A DNA stretch of 64,000 nucleotides from Diphasiastrum complanatum (lineage: Eukaryota > Streptophyta > Lycopodiopsida > Lycopodiales > Lycopodiaceae), in contig CM055098.1 of NCBI GenBank assembly GCA_029204225.1, forward strand, positions 16,543,775 through 16,607,774. The letters run 5' to 3'. The position numbers and the translations under genes are program-made. The notes under the pieces were generated by a model, which saw nothing but the letters and a program-made list of their open reading frames with translations, searched no databases and was not told the DNA's origin. Below, piece after piece: positions 35,259 to 47,577 of the stretch (position 1 is its first letter; every line of letters begins with the position of its first letter).

Positions 35259-36035
35259 GTTAGGATTTTGTGTCTAGAATTGATCTAGATTGATCTTAAT
35301 CTGAAGTAGATTGATAGATCAAGTAATCTGACAACCAATCCCTCTTGAGGATCAGATTAGGATCCACTCTTGGTCCTTTTTGTACCTTTTTGCACAAATG
35401 GTTCATAGGTGTTTATTGTACTTCAAAGACTTCAAAGGCTTCGGCCACTTCAAAGACTTCAGACACATTTTTTTTGTATTTTTTTGGCTGTCGCATTTTT
35501 CGACTGTCGTATTTTTTGCATTTTTTGGTTGTGCGAAAAACCAATTCATTTCTACATAGTGACAATTAACGTTCTGTTTGGAATTAAAGCCACCAACTTG
35601 CATTAATTGTTAGCAAGTGAATTTTCGACAAGTCCTAATTGGATGAATGCTAGCACATCACAACCAACTGGATGTCACAATTGACAACCTAATTTCTTAG
35701 TATAAATAGCTGCTCATATTTCTACATCAAGCTTGAACACTCTTGAGCATTTTAGCTCAGTTCTTTAGAGTTGATTTAGAGCTTGCTATTGCGCTTACTA
35801 CTTACTAGCGGAAGTGCTTAATTTAGACAGAGTTACAGTTACTCAGAGATAGCTTAGAGCACGTGACTTTGATCCGCAATTCCTTTGTGCTCATTTCCAG
35901 TCTAATTTGTTTCTTTCACTAAATCAATATATCCTTTATTACGTTCAGTATCATATCAGTATTCATGCATCTCTATAATTCTTTTGTAACTGATAATCTC
36001 TTATTATTTGTCTGATAATTCAATGTTTTATGTTT
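35259..36035 (+). repeat. LTR fragment related to element K
   Basis: The stretch around 35730-35880 (CAAGCTTGAACACTCTTGAGCATT, GCTTGCTATTGCGCTTACT, AGCACGTGACTTTGATCC) matches, inverted, 54520-54680. TTATTTGTCTGATAATTCAATG near 36005 matches 54404-54425, also inverted. A TATA-like GTATAAATAGC lies at 35700. No coding DNA of its element follows; both ends are approximate. Confidence 0.7.
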
Positions 36036-36430
36036 GCCTATGTCAAATTTTACAAAAGATTTGCATAGATGCTCTATATGCACTAGAAACTCTCAAAGGT
36101 TTCACTTGGAGGACAGATCCAAAGATGTTTTCTAGCAAATTGATACTTCTAAACTTGACCCTATCACTCTTGAACAAATCTAGAGTGATGGTACAATGGA
36201 TTTCAACCTCTCACCTTGCATATTAGCTACCCTCTCTTTACGTTGCCTTGGCAGCTCTGTTAACGTCATTTGACGGCAGTCGTGAAGGTGCAAGGCCTTC
36301 AGACCATGGTGACTGCAATATCTTTGTAGTGCTTCGTATGGAACCGCAGGATGACCCCTTGCAGTTTCAAACATTGACTTGCTTCCGTTGGTCTTGGCCT
36401 TCACTTCGTTGAGCTTGGGCATTTTGTTGA
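36036..36430. other. Unassigned DNA downstream of the element C fusion
   Basis: On minus, a frame (36180-36578) continues from the repeat into text containing YCSHHGLKALHLHDC. This loosely resembles a degraded zinc knuckle; I would not call it. No other signal was seen. Confidence 0.3.
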
Positions 36431-38466
36431 TTGCGGGAGTTTTTGGCCTTCGGGATATATTCGTCCTTTGGGATGTCTTCATCCTTCGAGATATCTTCGA
36501 ACTTTGAGGTGTGTTCGACCTTTGAGGTGTCTTTGACCTGCGAGTCTCCCCAAAAATCTTTGGGCAAAGATGCCTCAATTCTCATAGATTTTGCACATTC
36601 ACATAGAGATCTATTCTTTCTCTCGGCCACTCCATTTTGAGATGGAAAGTAGGCACAAGAGAACTCTCTTTTGATGCCTTCAAGCTCACAAAAATCTTGA
36701 AATTTATTGGAGATATATTCACCACCTCCATCACTTCTAAGAGCTTTAATCTTGAATGAGAATTTCTTCTCTACATAAGCTTTGAAAATAAGGAAATGAT
36801 CAAATACCATAGATTTAGAAGAAAGAAGATATATCCAAGTGAATCTTGTAAAATCATCAATGAAAGTAACAAAACAAGTGGCTCCTCCCTTGCTTGTAGT
36901 TGATGAGAAATGCACATTCAAGTGGATTAACTCCAAAGGATGCTTGCTTTTGATAGAAGATCTTGTAAATGGCTTTTTCTGAGATTTAGCAATAGCACAA
37001 GCCTCACAAGGCTTGATCTTCTTGGAGAATGACTTTGGCAAGCCAATAGCTTTGGCTTCTTTGATCATAGAGAGCATGGATTTGTAGTTGGGATGTCCCA
37101 ACCTCCTATGCCATAATTCCTCCATAGAGAGCTTGTTTACAAGAGCAACATTACAAGCATTCACATACTCATTTGGATCTAGTTTATAGATGCCTCCAAA
37201 TCTAGATCCTAATGCAAGTATCTCATCATTCTTCTTGATAGTGCAAGCATCAACATTGAATTTTACATCAAGGCCATTATCAAGCGATTGGCCAACACTA
37301 ATAAGATTCTTAGTAAGCTTAGGTACATAAAGAGCTTTAGAAAGAGAAAGAACTTTAGAGGATGCAATCTTCAAGGGAATGTTCCCTATGCCTTCAATAG
37401 GACATTCAAAATCATTTGCTGTGTATATTGATTTCTTGACTCCATCATAAGGTGCAATAGAAGAGAAAGAGTCCTTGGAGCTACACATATGTGAAGAGGC
37501 TCCACTATCAATATACCATAGGCCGTCCTTCGTGAAAGGAGTAGATGAGAAACTAGAGACCATAAGAGATCCCTCTCCATCACTTGCAATAGTGTCTTCC
37601 TTCTCATTGGTATTGTTTGCTTGCTTGAGTTGATTCTTCTTCTTGAAGCAATTGGTGGCATAATGGCCTTTCTTGCCACAATAAAAGCACTTGATCTTCT
37701 TCTTCTTGAGTCCGGATGATGAAGCATTAGAGGAATCATCTTCCTCCTCATCTTTGTCTTTGGATTTGACTTTGTCCTTGCATGAGGATTGTTGATGTTG
37801 GTTCTTGCTCCTCCCTTTGTGCTTATCCTTGGCAAAGAGAGCTTTGCCATCATTATGAGTGAGAGAGAGGTTGTCCATCCTCAAGAGCTTGTACTCTTGT
37901 CTTGATTCTTCTGAAATTAGCACACTTTGGGGAGCCTCCAAACTTGTTAGCTCTTCCTTAGTGGCATAGGATTGGACAAGGTTATCAAATTCACTTCTCA
38001 AGCCATTGAGAATGACTTGAACTAGCTCATTTTGATTGATGGAATCACCAATACAAGCAAGTTCTCTATGAATATCTTTTACTCTCAAAACATAACTAGA
38101 TGCACTCTCATCACTCTTTTGGCTACTTTGAAAGATTTGATTCCTAAGAGTGAGAAGTCTAGAGGTATTCTTAGCCTCATAGATAGTCCTGAGACAATCC
38201 CAAGCTTTTTTGGCTGTTGTACAAGTACCTATCTCCCTCAATATCTTATTAGAGACATTCATCTTAATGTAGTGGAGAGCCATCCTAGCTCTCTTTTTGT
38301 ATTTTTGAACCTCTTGAAGAACTTGTGGTTCTTCTTCAAGGCCAAGAAGTATGTCCATCATGTCTTGAAGGATCAAGATGGACTCCATCCTCATTTTCCA
38401 AATTAAATAGTTTGAAGTGGACAATCTTTCACTTGGTTCCAACAAGGATGAACCCATTGAAGACAT
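36367..38466 (-). pseudogene. Element C gag-protease-integrase fused to a hexapeptide-repeat tail
   Basis: The ATG at 38466 (MSSMGSSLLEPSERL) opens a continuous frame. It runs through gag, zinc knuckle CFYCGKKGHYATNC, protease DSGASSH, integrase finger (HRRLGHPNYK, CEACAIAKS) and the integrase core (FIDDFTRF, LRSDGGGEYIS, NGVAERKNRSL). One catalytic change is visible: HLNVHF where B has HSDVHF, so the first integrase Asp is lost. After LPKDFWG (36548) the copia match stops. The frame continues into six hexapeptide repeats, then about 20 residues to a stop at 36367. RT and RNase H are absent. Confidence 0.85.
36431..36538 (-). repeat. 18-bp tandem repeat, six units
   Basis: Six exact-length 18-bp units, of the type GGTCAAAGACACCTCAAA, are read on minus with increasing divergence. 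They translate as VKDTSK, VEHTSK, FEDISK, DEDIPK, DEYIPK and AKNSRN. The reading frame is kept through all six. Confidence 0.93.
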
Positions 38467-39951
38467 TTGAAGTGAAGAAAACTCAAATGATGAACAATAA
38501 CTGTTGCTACACACTCTCAATAGGATCCAATAATAGAGTACTATCTCCTCCTATGAAAGATCTTGCAACTATTTGTGAATTGATTCTCACTAGCTACACA
38601 AATCTCTCTAAAACAAGATCTATTTCACATCAAATGATGGAGTATAGGCAAAGTTAGGATCAAACACTCTTAGCACGTGTGAGGTACACTAAGAAATCAA
38701 ATTTGACTCAAATACAATGATATTGCATGAAACAAAATGGCTAAGATCTCAAAACAATGCCTAGATCACATATAGATGAGATTGGTAAGCATACAACTAT
38801 GATTTTGGATCAACCAAGCAATCTCTTGACCAAACCAAATGTGTCCACCCAGGTCTAGGTGCCCTACCTAATCCTCTTCAAAAGCTTATAACTTCTGATT
38901 GGCTCAACCAAATGGAATGAGACTGATTGCATCTGAAACTAGCAAAAATAGCTTCAAAACAAGCTATCAAGCAAGATAAATGGATCAAGCATGAGAGAGA
39001 ACTTCCAAACTGAAATTGGATGTTCCTCACACGTGTTTGAGCACCTGATTTCGTACAGTACTAGGTCAGACCCAATCAATGTCCTTTTGATCTCTTTTGA
39101 TCCAAAATTGAACAAGATAGCTAGGAAAATGGGCCTTGACAATTTCTAGCTCAAAATTGATGAATGGTTTTCACTTAAATGTATCAAAATGCATGGTAAC
39201 CTTAGGTAGGCTCTGATACCATGTTGATTTCACACGTGTGGATTGTCCACTACATGTACTTGTGATCTCCTAAGGTGTGTAGATGCACCAAGATCAAGAC
39301 TAGATTGAGATTCAAGATCAACCTTAGATCCTATGGCAAAAACACACTACTACATGCATTCAATCACTTCTAACTCTCACTCACATGTGTGGGAGGTACT
39401 CAAAATATATTCTAAGTAAAAACAAGCTGCTCTCCTCGGGTAGAGAGAGAAAAACCATCATGAGCTCTCGGGTAGAGAGAAAAAGCTAGAAACTCAATGA
39501 CACTCAAAATCCACACAATCACCAAATCAATTCACTTCAAAATGAGGAGTACAATGATGCTAGTAGATCCACGAGCTACCACTATGCTTAACTATGATTG
39601 GACCACACTTTGTCACCTCTTAATCCTATTGGACCATTGGTCCATGCACCTCTTAATTCTATTGGACTATATTCAAGCACACCTCAAATTCCTATTGGAC
39701 CTCACATGGTTCCACCTCTAAATCCTATTGGACCTCTTAGAATTCATCAAACAAAAGAATTACACTTGTCTACACTCTAATTGGAACGAGTTTAGCCTCT
39801 TACTCTATTTGGCTCAATAGTGGCATTACAAGTGGAAACTCATAATTTGCCACCCAAATTTGTTCCTATCAACATCCTACACCTAGATGCTTGATGTAAA
39901 AAACATAAGACCCCTATATCTAACATAGATAGTCTTTTTCAATTCTTCACA
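36548..39951 (-). mobile_element. Element C: truncated relative of element B
   Basis: The 5' LTR is 39222-39951 (minus reading TGTGAAGAATTG to ATCAACA). The PBS TGGTATCAGAGCC lies directly beside it (39209-39221 region), with leader and gag-pol to the middle of integrase. The 3' part and 3' LTR are lost at 36548. ATGAC (39952-39956) may be the target duplication, with no partner left. Confidence 0.9.
39222..39951 (-). repeat. Element C 5' LTR
   Basis: 730 bp, the same family as the LTRs of B. The 60-codon open frame antisense to the element is kept here too (39598-39780 on plus). Confidence 0.92.
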
Positions 39952-39956
39952 ATGAC

Positions 39957-42266
39957 CCTCGCAACTTCTTTCTATTTTTTTGGCTAATTTTTTTATTTAC
40001 ATGGGAATTCCCCCAACAAAAAGCTGAGTTCCCAGTTTCTAGACAATTTACGTAAAAAATTTGATTTTTTTAGAAATCACTACATGTGATATCTGATGCA
40101 TGCCAGATGTTTCAAAATCCTTTCGGAATGTGATGGTAACTGTGAAACTACTAAGTCGATGCTTTAGGTCGATTTTCACAGTTTAGGTCCATGTCGAATG
40201 GAATTTGAAAATTCGAGTTTACGTAAAATTTGAAGTAACCATGGATGTTTTGGATTTATTCAAATTAGTCGATTATTGATGAAACAAAAATTGCAGACTT
40301 TCAATGAATCTGCCAATTTGCATAGATTTTTGAAAAAAAAAACAGTATGTGTGCAAAGGTAGAACTATCCAGTTGAAATAGAGGGACTCTCTACGTGATT
40401 ATTTTGAATAATTTTGAACTAGAGGAGTTTTGGGGATGTTGAGCTATGAGATATTCATGAATATGGGAAGTAATGTTTAAGATTAAATTAAGGTTTCACT
40501 GACTGTTGCCAAGTATCATTTTGTTATGGATTGAATCAGGGGAATAAATTCTTAACCTTATGTCCAAAGATGTCTATATAAGTTAGCTTAATCTTGGTTT
40601 GTACACTTAGATTTGAAGTAGGCTGATTGGTTGAAGAAATTTTGTAATAAGAGTTAGATGGTTGGAAAATTGTGATGGGGAATTATTCACTTCAGAGATT
40701 TCCCAGATATGTTATTTACTCATGAGAAATTGAGTTCGTTTGTAGCTGAGTAGCAAGATTCTCAGTGAGTTATGTGAGTAACATTTGCAGATTATGGATA
40801 TCTGCCACTTTATAGCCTATGTTTATGTACAGGAACAGTTGGATATGTTGCTTGTCTATTTAAACTAGTCAAAGTGCATAAACATATGAACAAGTAATGT
40901 TTAGAACAGTTACTTGTTGGTTAGTGGTGTTATACTAGTATAATTAAGCATTCCGCACCTAGACATTTAAGATTTCTGAATCACTTACAATTGACTTGAG
41001 TAATTGGATTACTCCTATTAAAAGTTAATTGGCTAAATAAGCAGTGTGAAGAAAATTCACCAAGAATTGTTTATTTTGATCTATATTGCTTGTAAGACAC
41101 ATGATTTGTGAGTCATTTGGATTCATCTAAGGGAGTTGTGTGCATAGAATATATGAGATTCTTGATATAGAATATTTCTTGAACGAGGAATATCCTAGGT
41201 TATTGACTAAATCCCAGTGAGCTCATATATTATTTCTTTAATTATTTGGTTGATTGTAGAATTTGGAACTCATAATCTGGTTAAGAATCGGGTTGGAAGA
41301 ATATTCATGGAATCCAATAATTTTCCTTGTGAAAAAGATTTTAGAACGTTTCTTGTATTTCTTGAGTGGTATGTTATACATATACTCCAGTATCTTTTAA
41401 TGATTAAGTATGGTAAATTATAATTGACGAATCATAAGATTCTAAATGTTATGATTAAAGAATCATAAATTGATACTTAATGGACATTAGAAGTTTATAA
41501 GGGAATGTGATGATTCTTAAGAGATGAGTAATTCTTGATCGATTGAGAGAGTTAAGAATCTAGATCAGTCAATCTAAAATTCTTTACTTCAATGCATACT
41601 TGAGATTGTGCAAATCTCACAAGCATTTTCATTATTAAGCTATTGTTTACTTATGAGGAATTTGCTTACCTTCCAAATTGTAGTCAAGGAATGCTTGTGT
41701 ACAGTTTTCAGTCTAAATCTCTGATTAAATGGGAGACAAACAAGCCTATCAAAATTGATGGTTGCTATGTCCTTGCATATGTTGCTAGGAATAGAGTGCT
41801 TAGCTTAAGAGAGTATCTGGGGTACTCAAAACTATGTTAAAGTCATTTTTATCTTGATGGATCTCCTAGAGTTTTTGGTAGGATGAATGGTTGTACCTTA
41901 GTTTTTTTGAAAAAATTCTAAGTGTATTATTACCAAGAAGCATTTATGACAGGTCTGCAAGAAATTGTGGATGACTTAAACTATAATTGTTTGGATCTTT
42001 AACTTTGAACATTGATTTCCAATGAAAAGTGACATTTCACCTAAGGATTCATGTAAATTGAGGTTACATGAAGGCGATGTTACTAGATTGGAGAGAATCA
42101 GACCCAATAGAAAAATTTATCTCTTAGTGTACTTCTAAAGGTCAACATAGTACTTCAGTGCAGAGATAAATAATTTGAGAATTATTCCATCTCTAAGTAC
42201 TTATTTGATATTGAAGTCAGACTAAGGATTGATTTTCAGGGTAAATGTGAAAGTTTAAAGATTGAT
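39957..42266. other. AT-rich stretch, possibly decayed gypsy DNA
   Basis: No gene was recognised. Because a gypsy chromodomain and LTR follow directly at 42267 on plus, part of this may be the eroded body of that element. I found no RT or integrase motif to prove it. Confidence 0.35.
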
Positions 42267-42590
42267 TTGTTAGCTTTTGAAATTGATCTTCATGATTGGT
42301 CGACTTCTCATCCAGTGTATCATGTAAACTTAGTTTTTATGATGATGATAGTTGGATATATTGAAGATTTTGCCCATTTGGAAGACTTATCACTCAATGT
42401 ATCTTTGAACCCTGAAAGACTACTCAGAATCAGAGATAAACAATTGAGAAATTGTTCTATCTTTGAGTGTTGGCTTGGATTGGTTGGTCAGATTGAGGAT
42501 AATGATTCATGGGAAAGAGTTAAAAGCATACAAATTGGGTCTTCCCTAGTTACTCGTTATGAGGACAAAACTAGTTTAAGGGGGGAGGAA
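42267..42590 (+). pseudogene. Element O: gypsy (chromovirus) integrase end and chromodomain
   Basis: FEIDLHDWSTSHPVYHVNLV matches the region just before the chromodomain in chromoviral integrases. PERLLRIRDKQLRN, followed by a Trp-containing segment and NDSWERV, has the form of a chromodomain, the module that guides integration to chromatin. The polypurine tract TTTAAGGGGGGAGGAA ends at 42590. The upstream frame is not readable. Confidence 0.7.
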
Positions 42591-43040
42591 TGTTACATTT
42601 ACATTCAGTATGTGGGATTCAGAATAATTCGTGACATGGATAGCCGGTCACTCCAGTGTATATGGTTATTAGATATGCCTTGTCATTCTAGGCTTGGACG
42701 ATAAAGTAATTAATAATCATATGAGGACCCAGACCTATAATTGGACATAGGAGCACTTGCATGGTGTTTGACTGCTGTAATGCAAGAATAGGAGGTCAAT
42801 TGCTATTCTAGGTTGCATGGGGATCCTAACAGGAATATTCTCTCCTCTTGGGAGAGATTATATACTAGTGGAAACTCCCCCATCTACCTATTGGACTTTA
42901 TGATCCTTGTAGCCAGGAGCCCCTGCTCTCTTCCACTCATTCACCATGGCATGGGGTTGAAGTGGTTAGGGTATTGACTAGCCATTTCCTATTGGTTTTT
43001 GCTCCACATGTGTCCTTTTGGTTGCATGCAATAGGATCTA
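42591..43040 (+). repeat. Element O 3' LTR (right end approximate)
   Basis: It starts TGTTACATTTACATTCAG after the polypurine tract. The layout (GTAATTAATAA, then ACCCAGAC, then AATTGG, later ACTAGTGGAA) parallels the LTR-like stretch at 52496-52960. It is cut on the right by copia gag DNA. Confidence 0.65.
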
Positions 43041-43052
43041 GTCGGATCTTCA

Positions 43053-43860
43053 CTAGGCGATCTTTACAATTAGTGACTCCTCCTCAATGTAAGGATCATC
43101 ACATTCTTCCTTGCTTAAGTTTGCTTGAATTCCTTGTGCATCTGTCCTTTTGAAGCATTCAGATGCAAAATGCCCTTCCACAAAAGAAGCATTTTCGCTT
43201 TGACTTGCATTTCTTGCCTTTTGCCTTTGAGCTTGTTGCTTGATCCTCCTTCTTAGCTTTCTTGCTTTGGTTATTCTTTTTCCCTTTGCTTGAGAAATTG
43301 GCTTTCTCATCTCCATAATGCAAGGACAAGGAACTCATCCTACTCTTCGCATGTTGGATCCTAGACTCCTCGTCCACAAGCACTCTATGGAGCTTGTCTA
43401 TGGAAGGTAGGCTTTCTTGAATGGAAAAACTTTGGAACAAGTTGGAGTACTCATCTCCAAGTCCATTTAGAATCATTTGAACAAGTTCATTATCATGAAT
43501 CTTATTTCCTATTGAAAGCGATATTTGATTCTAAGCACATGCTTTGAAAGACTTGGTTTCTTAGCATAAGCACTCTTGAAGTGTTGTTGGATTCATATAT
43601 TGCTTTTAATGAATCTCAAGCTTCTTTTTCTATAGTACACGAGGCAACTTCCATAAGAAGATTCGTTACTAACATTAATCTTCACACAATGTAATGCTAG
43701 TCTTGCCCTCTTCTTTTACTTCACCAATTATTGTCCACCTAGAGGTTCATCCTCTTCATCTAGGACAAGATCATAGAGATCTTGGAGCACTAAGAGTGAT
43801 TCCATCCTAACTTTCCATATTGAGTAGTTTGTAGAATTTAACCTCTCACTACCTTTCATC
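43053..43860 (-). pseudogene. Copia gag fragment
   Basis: Gag text in two frames: MILNGLGDEYSNLFQSFSIQESLPSIDKLHRVLVDEES (43159-43476), and a Lys-rich stretch leading to a broken zinc knuckle (CFFCGRAFCI, then HFASECFKR in the other frame). Earlier gag is degraded up to about 43860. It is related to the B/C lineage. Confidence 0.8.
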
Positions 43861-44200
43861 TTTGCTAATGACTTGTACAAAAAGGATGTACTTCACGGCC
43901 CTCCCTAAGTTCTTTTTCAAAATTTGCCTCACTTGCAACTCAGTTGATGTTTACAAAGACACAAGTAGCAAGATCTAAGTGATTTTGATTCAAAAGAACT
44001 ATCTTGACTTGTTTAATAATTTCAGGCCCTTCACTCATTTCAAAGTTGTACAACTAGGATGCAACTCTTCGAGCAAATTGCATCTTCAAAGCATGTAGGC
44101 TGATCTAGCATTGAAGTCAAGAAAGTGTAGGATGTGAATGAAGAAGTGCCTTCTACAAGGCACATGGGATACTATAACAATTTACAACAAGCTACTCACT

Positions 44201-44485
44201 TCCGTGTAATGGAGTAGCTAAAAAGAAGAATCGAATTATCATAGAGAGCGCAAAGAGCATGTTGGATCATGCCTCTCTTCCTAAATGTCTTTGGACAGAA
44301 GCGGTATCCACTGCAGCCTACATAATTCAAATTTGATACATCACTAAAGCCCTTGACAACAAGACACATCATGAGTTCTAAACAAGATCAAAACCCTCTC
44401 TAAAAATTTTTAGATTCTTTGGAGTCATTGCCTACTCACTAGTCCTTGTAGAATTAAGGAAGAAGCTAGATGACACTAGCATCTA
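44201..44485 (+). pseudogene. Copia integrase fragment
   Basis: The text NGVAKKKNRIIIESAKSMLDHASLP is the end of the copia integrase core (usually NGVAERKNRT). It is followed by degraded sequence including FRFFGVIAYS and LRKKLDD. Nothing else of the element is present. Confidence 0.75.
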
Positions 44486-44511
44486 GTCGATTTTTGGGTT
44501 CCTCCAAAATT

Positions 44512-44620
44512 CTTTAGTTAGTTGCAATTTTTTTTCGATTACTAGCATAATTTTTCTTTTACTTGCACAGAAAATCTGGTTACTTGAACAAATTCTTCAG
44601 TTACTTGAGAATTTTTTCGG
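44512..44620. repeat. ~21-bp minisatellite, about five diverged units
   Basis: Units begin TTACTTG or a variant (TTAGTTG, ATTACTAG, TTACTTGCAC, TTACTTGAAC, TTACTTGAGA) at a spacing of 20-24 bases, each with a T/A-rich second half. Confidence 0.7.
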
Positions 44621-46535
44621 TCACACCCACCAAGGAGGGGAGTTGCTTGTGGTGATGACAAATCTATGAGGGCATGAGCTCATGAGGGCGTGAGGCTAGG
44701 TGCTCACAATAAGTACATGATTTGCGAGGTCAAGAATGTTTGGCAAGTATGATTAAGGGTGATTTAGCAGAGTGATGAAGGTAAGGGTGCAAAAGGTGTG
44801 AGGGTGCCAATTGGCAGATGTGGGGACATTCAGAATTGTGCGAGAGCAGGGTGGGAACAAAAATGATGAGGCCGGAGTAGAGGCAAGAGGGGGAGTCGTG
44901 AGGCACTGTTGGTGCAAGACTGATGGCACACCAAGTAAGGTTTTTAATTTATTTGTTTTTATTTTTATTTTTTGATGAATTTTCATGATCACTTAGCAAT
45001 AGGGGAGGGGGAGCAAGGGTGAATTTTAATTTTTTTATATCTAGTTTCAACACGTCTCTCTTCTTAAAATAACTAGCTTCAAATTTTGAATCATGCAAAT
45101 TAATTAGACCCAAAACAATTCTTGTTCGCACGATTATTTTTTCCGATTCACCTCCAAAAGCAGGATTGACTCTCTCAAACAAGAATATCCATTAATGTCT
45201 CAAGGGCCTTTTTCCAAAAAAGGGAGAAAAATGGAAATTCAAGCTCATCCATAGTGAGAGGCCATGCTATGTAGCTCTATCTTGGGCATCCGCAAAAGAG
45301 GGCATCTTACAAAATTTGCAGGCTGAAAAATAATACAACAAATGAAAAGAGTGAAGGCAAGGCACTTATTATAGGACTCTCAACAAAATAAAGTGTGTAA
45401 ATGATCCTAACACCAATAGAACAGTAGAACACTAGAATGGGTAACCAATAGAATACTAGAATCAGTAACTCATAGCATGAACAATGCTCTACCTAGAGAA
45501 AGGGGAAAAAAGCATGAAAAGCCATCAAGGTCATCCATGCATTATGGAGTGGCTTACAATTAGCAAACTTTGTTGTAAATACATGAGGGGCCTGTCTTCT
45601 TTTCGAGGAAGGAGCAGCTTCCAGAATGGAAGCTGTGCCTTCATTACACACCTACATCTGTCCCCATGTGGTGAATGCTATCAATGTATCGTGCTGTGCT
45701 TGAGTTGTGGGCTCGTTTACGCAAGCTCAATTCTGTTGTGATTGCACTACGTTTGATAATACTAAAAAGCATTATACACGTGAGAACATTCCATGCAACT
45801 GCCATCTTGCGCTCACTTCGATCTTATCCGTGTTCCCTTGCACCACCATCGCGATTTGCCCCAACCAGCTAATTCTAGAAGCTAGCTCATTTATTCTGAG
45901 GACTTGTTGTTGGTAGTAAGTACACTATATCGTTCTACCTACTTATACCCGGTCTGTAGGTTCGCAGGGCAAGGGCCCAGGTTCCAGCATCCATCCAAAT
46001 TCAGGCTACCTCTCACTATCTTCCGTGACCATTCCGTTCGGCCTGCAACAATTCTCACAGATAGAGACAGCTTCTCACGTCTTTGAGACGGGCCCAAATC
46101 CTTTTCGCTTACGTTAATTCTGCTGGAAAGCCAAGCAGCTAAGCTCTGATTTTTCTCAGCAGGAATATATTGTGCAGCACGGATCTTTGTTTTCAGCAAG
46201 TTGGCTGAGCAACAGTAAGCTCCTATGCAGCGCTACGCAGATATCAGTCTTTGCAGCTTTACTAGCTTGATCTCTTGCGCACCTCCCAAGTGAACCAAGA
46301 ACAGCAATTTAAATACATGTAAGTGAGTGTCATTAGTTCAAGCTGCTGGCACAAATATGAACTAGGGGGAGAAACAATACCTTTGTATAGGTAAAGAAGC
46401 GATAATAATGGGGCTGCCATGAGTCTGCAATGAATTGATGCTTTTTCAACATATTATATGTTTGCTTATTACCATAAGAATTCGAGTCTCTAATGTTACA
46501 CTTCAGATATTATCTAGCAAAGAAACACGAAATAT
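44621..46535. other. Unassigned, slightly GC-richer stretch
   Basis: No transposon motif was found, and short frames (45484-45741 plus, 45939-46199 minus) match nothing I know. It is less repeat-like than its surroundings and may be host intergenic DNA or the 3' region of the small minus-strand frame at 46.5 kb. Confidence 0.35.
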
Positions 46536-46796
46536 TCATCCCCCCATATGGTAGCAACTAGCTTCTCGAGCAAGACAAATTGTAATTAAGCTGCTAAATG
46601 CCATGGTTATAAACGTCATGTTGATCTTTCCAGAAAAGGCACGCTCATAGATCCCCATTGCCGTGAGCAAAGGCCTGGCAAGGTTCATCCACTGAGCCAC
46701 CATGCTTGCGCTAGAGAGTACCATGATGTCCGTTTTGGTCAGAACACCATGATGAATGACATAGTGCGGAGGCTGACTGGTATCAGCGGAAGACAT
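46536..46796 (-). CDS. Possible small host protein or terminal exon, weakly CASP-like
   Basis: The ATG at 46796 gives 86 residues; an earlier ATG at 46964 in the same frame gives 142, but its extra part is AT-rich and hydrophobic without motif. The C-terminal half (MVLSSASMVAQW ... INMTFITMAFSSLITICL) vaguely resembles the last membrane helix region of CASP-like membrane proteins, where SASSAA and FLAFxALSSLIS patterns are usual. A CASP-like protein has about 180 residues and four helices, so this would be only the last exon. The call is weak; it could also be a chance frame. Confidence 0.25.
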   Translation of the reverse strand: MSSADTSQPPHYVIHHGVLTKTDIMVLSSASMVAQWMNLARPLLTAMGIYERAFSGKINMTFITMAFSSLITICLAREASCYHMGG

Positions 46797-46964
46797 GATG
46801 AGAAAAAGTATGAACTGAAGGCAAATGATGCGAGAGTATATCAGAAGGCAGTATAGAAAATATGGAAAGTTTTGGTCACTGGAAAATTTTGCAAGAGCTC
46901 CGCTAGCACAAGTGAGAAATGAAATCAAATTCTGCTCTTTTATAGGCTGATTTGGATGGTCCAT

Positions 46965-47577
46965 TACACAATGTACTAGTTTGGTTGCTCAATTCTGGAC
47001 AAAAATTTACAGGCATGTTCAGTACTGTGAAAATAGGTTATAAAAATCTCGACGAAGGTTTCGAAGGTTTTCAAGATCTGGCGAAGGTTTATCCTTCACC
47101 TAAGGACATCATTCGCCCAAGTACTGTAATAAATCCAAATTTTGATGATCCGGCCTTTTGCCCAACCTAATTTTGGCATTCTGAATCCATCTGTCAAGTC
47201 AACGAAGGTTAATAAGGGCTATAAGGTGCTCGACGAAGGTTCCCAAAATGGCCTAACTCAAAAATAGGTATTAACTCTAGAAAGGAACCTTTGCCCAACT
47301 CAGTATAGAGAAATCTGAGGTGGATGTATGATCTGAAATCTCGGCGAAGGTTTCTAAGACTGTATGTACAAAATATGATCCAAAAAGTGATTTTCAAGGT
47401 CATTTTTCATCAAAAATTATCTTCTGGAAATACAATTTCCATTTCTGATGACTTTTTTTAACTTTAGCTCATCATTTTTTTTTAAAGTCTTTTTCCAAAG
47501 AAAAGTAAAATCACCCAGGTAATAAAAAACAAGAAAATTGTAAAACAATCAAAATAAAATTGACAAGGGTTGAATCA
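46965..47577. repeat. GCGAAGGTT-rich stretch, probable LTR remnant
   Basis: CGAAGGTT recurs at about 47052, 47063, 47082, 47202, 47232 and 47345, often preceded by CTCGR or CTGG. It lies just past the 3' coding end of element N and may be the remains of its 3' LTR. No terminal repeats or polypurine tract were found to prove that. Confidence 0.4.

Noticed and set aside
40000-42260. Body of a gypsy element upstream of the chromodomain
   Set aside because: Likely by position, but no RT, RNase H or integrase core motif could be read, so it was left unassigned.
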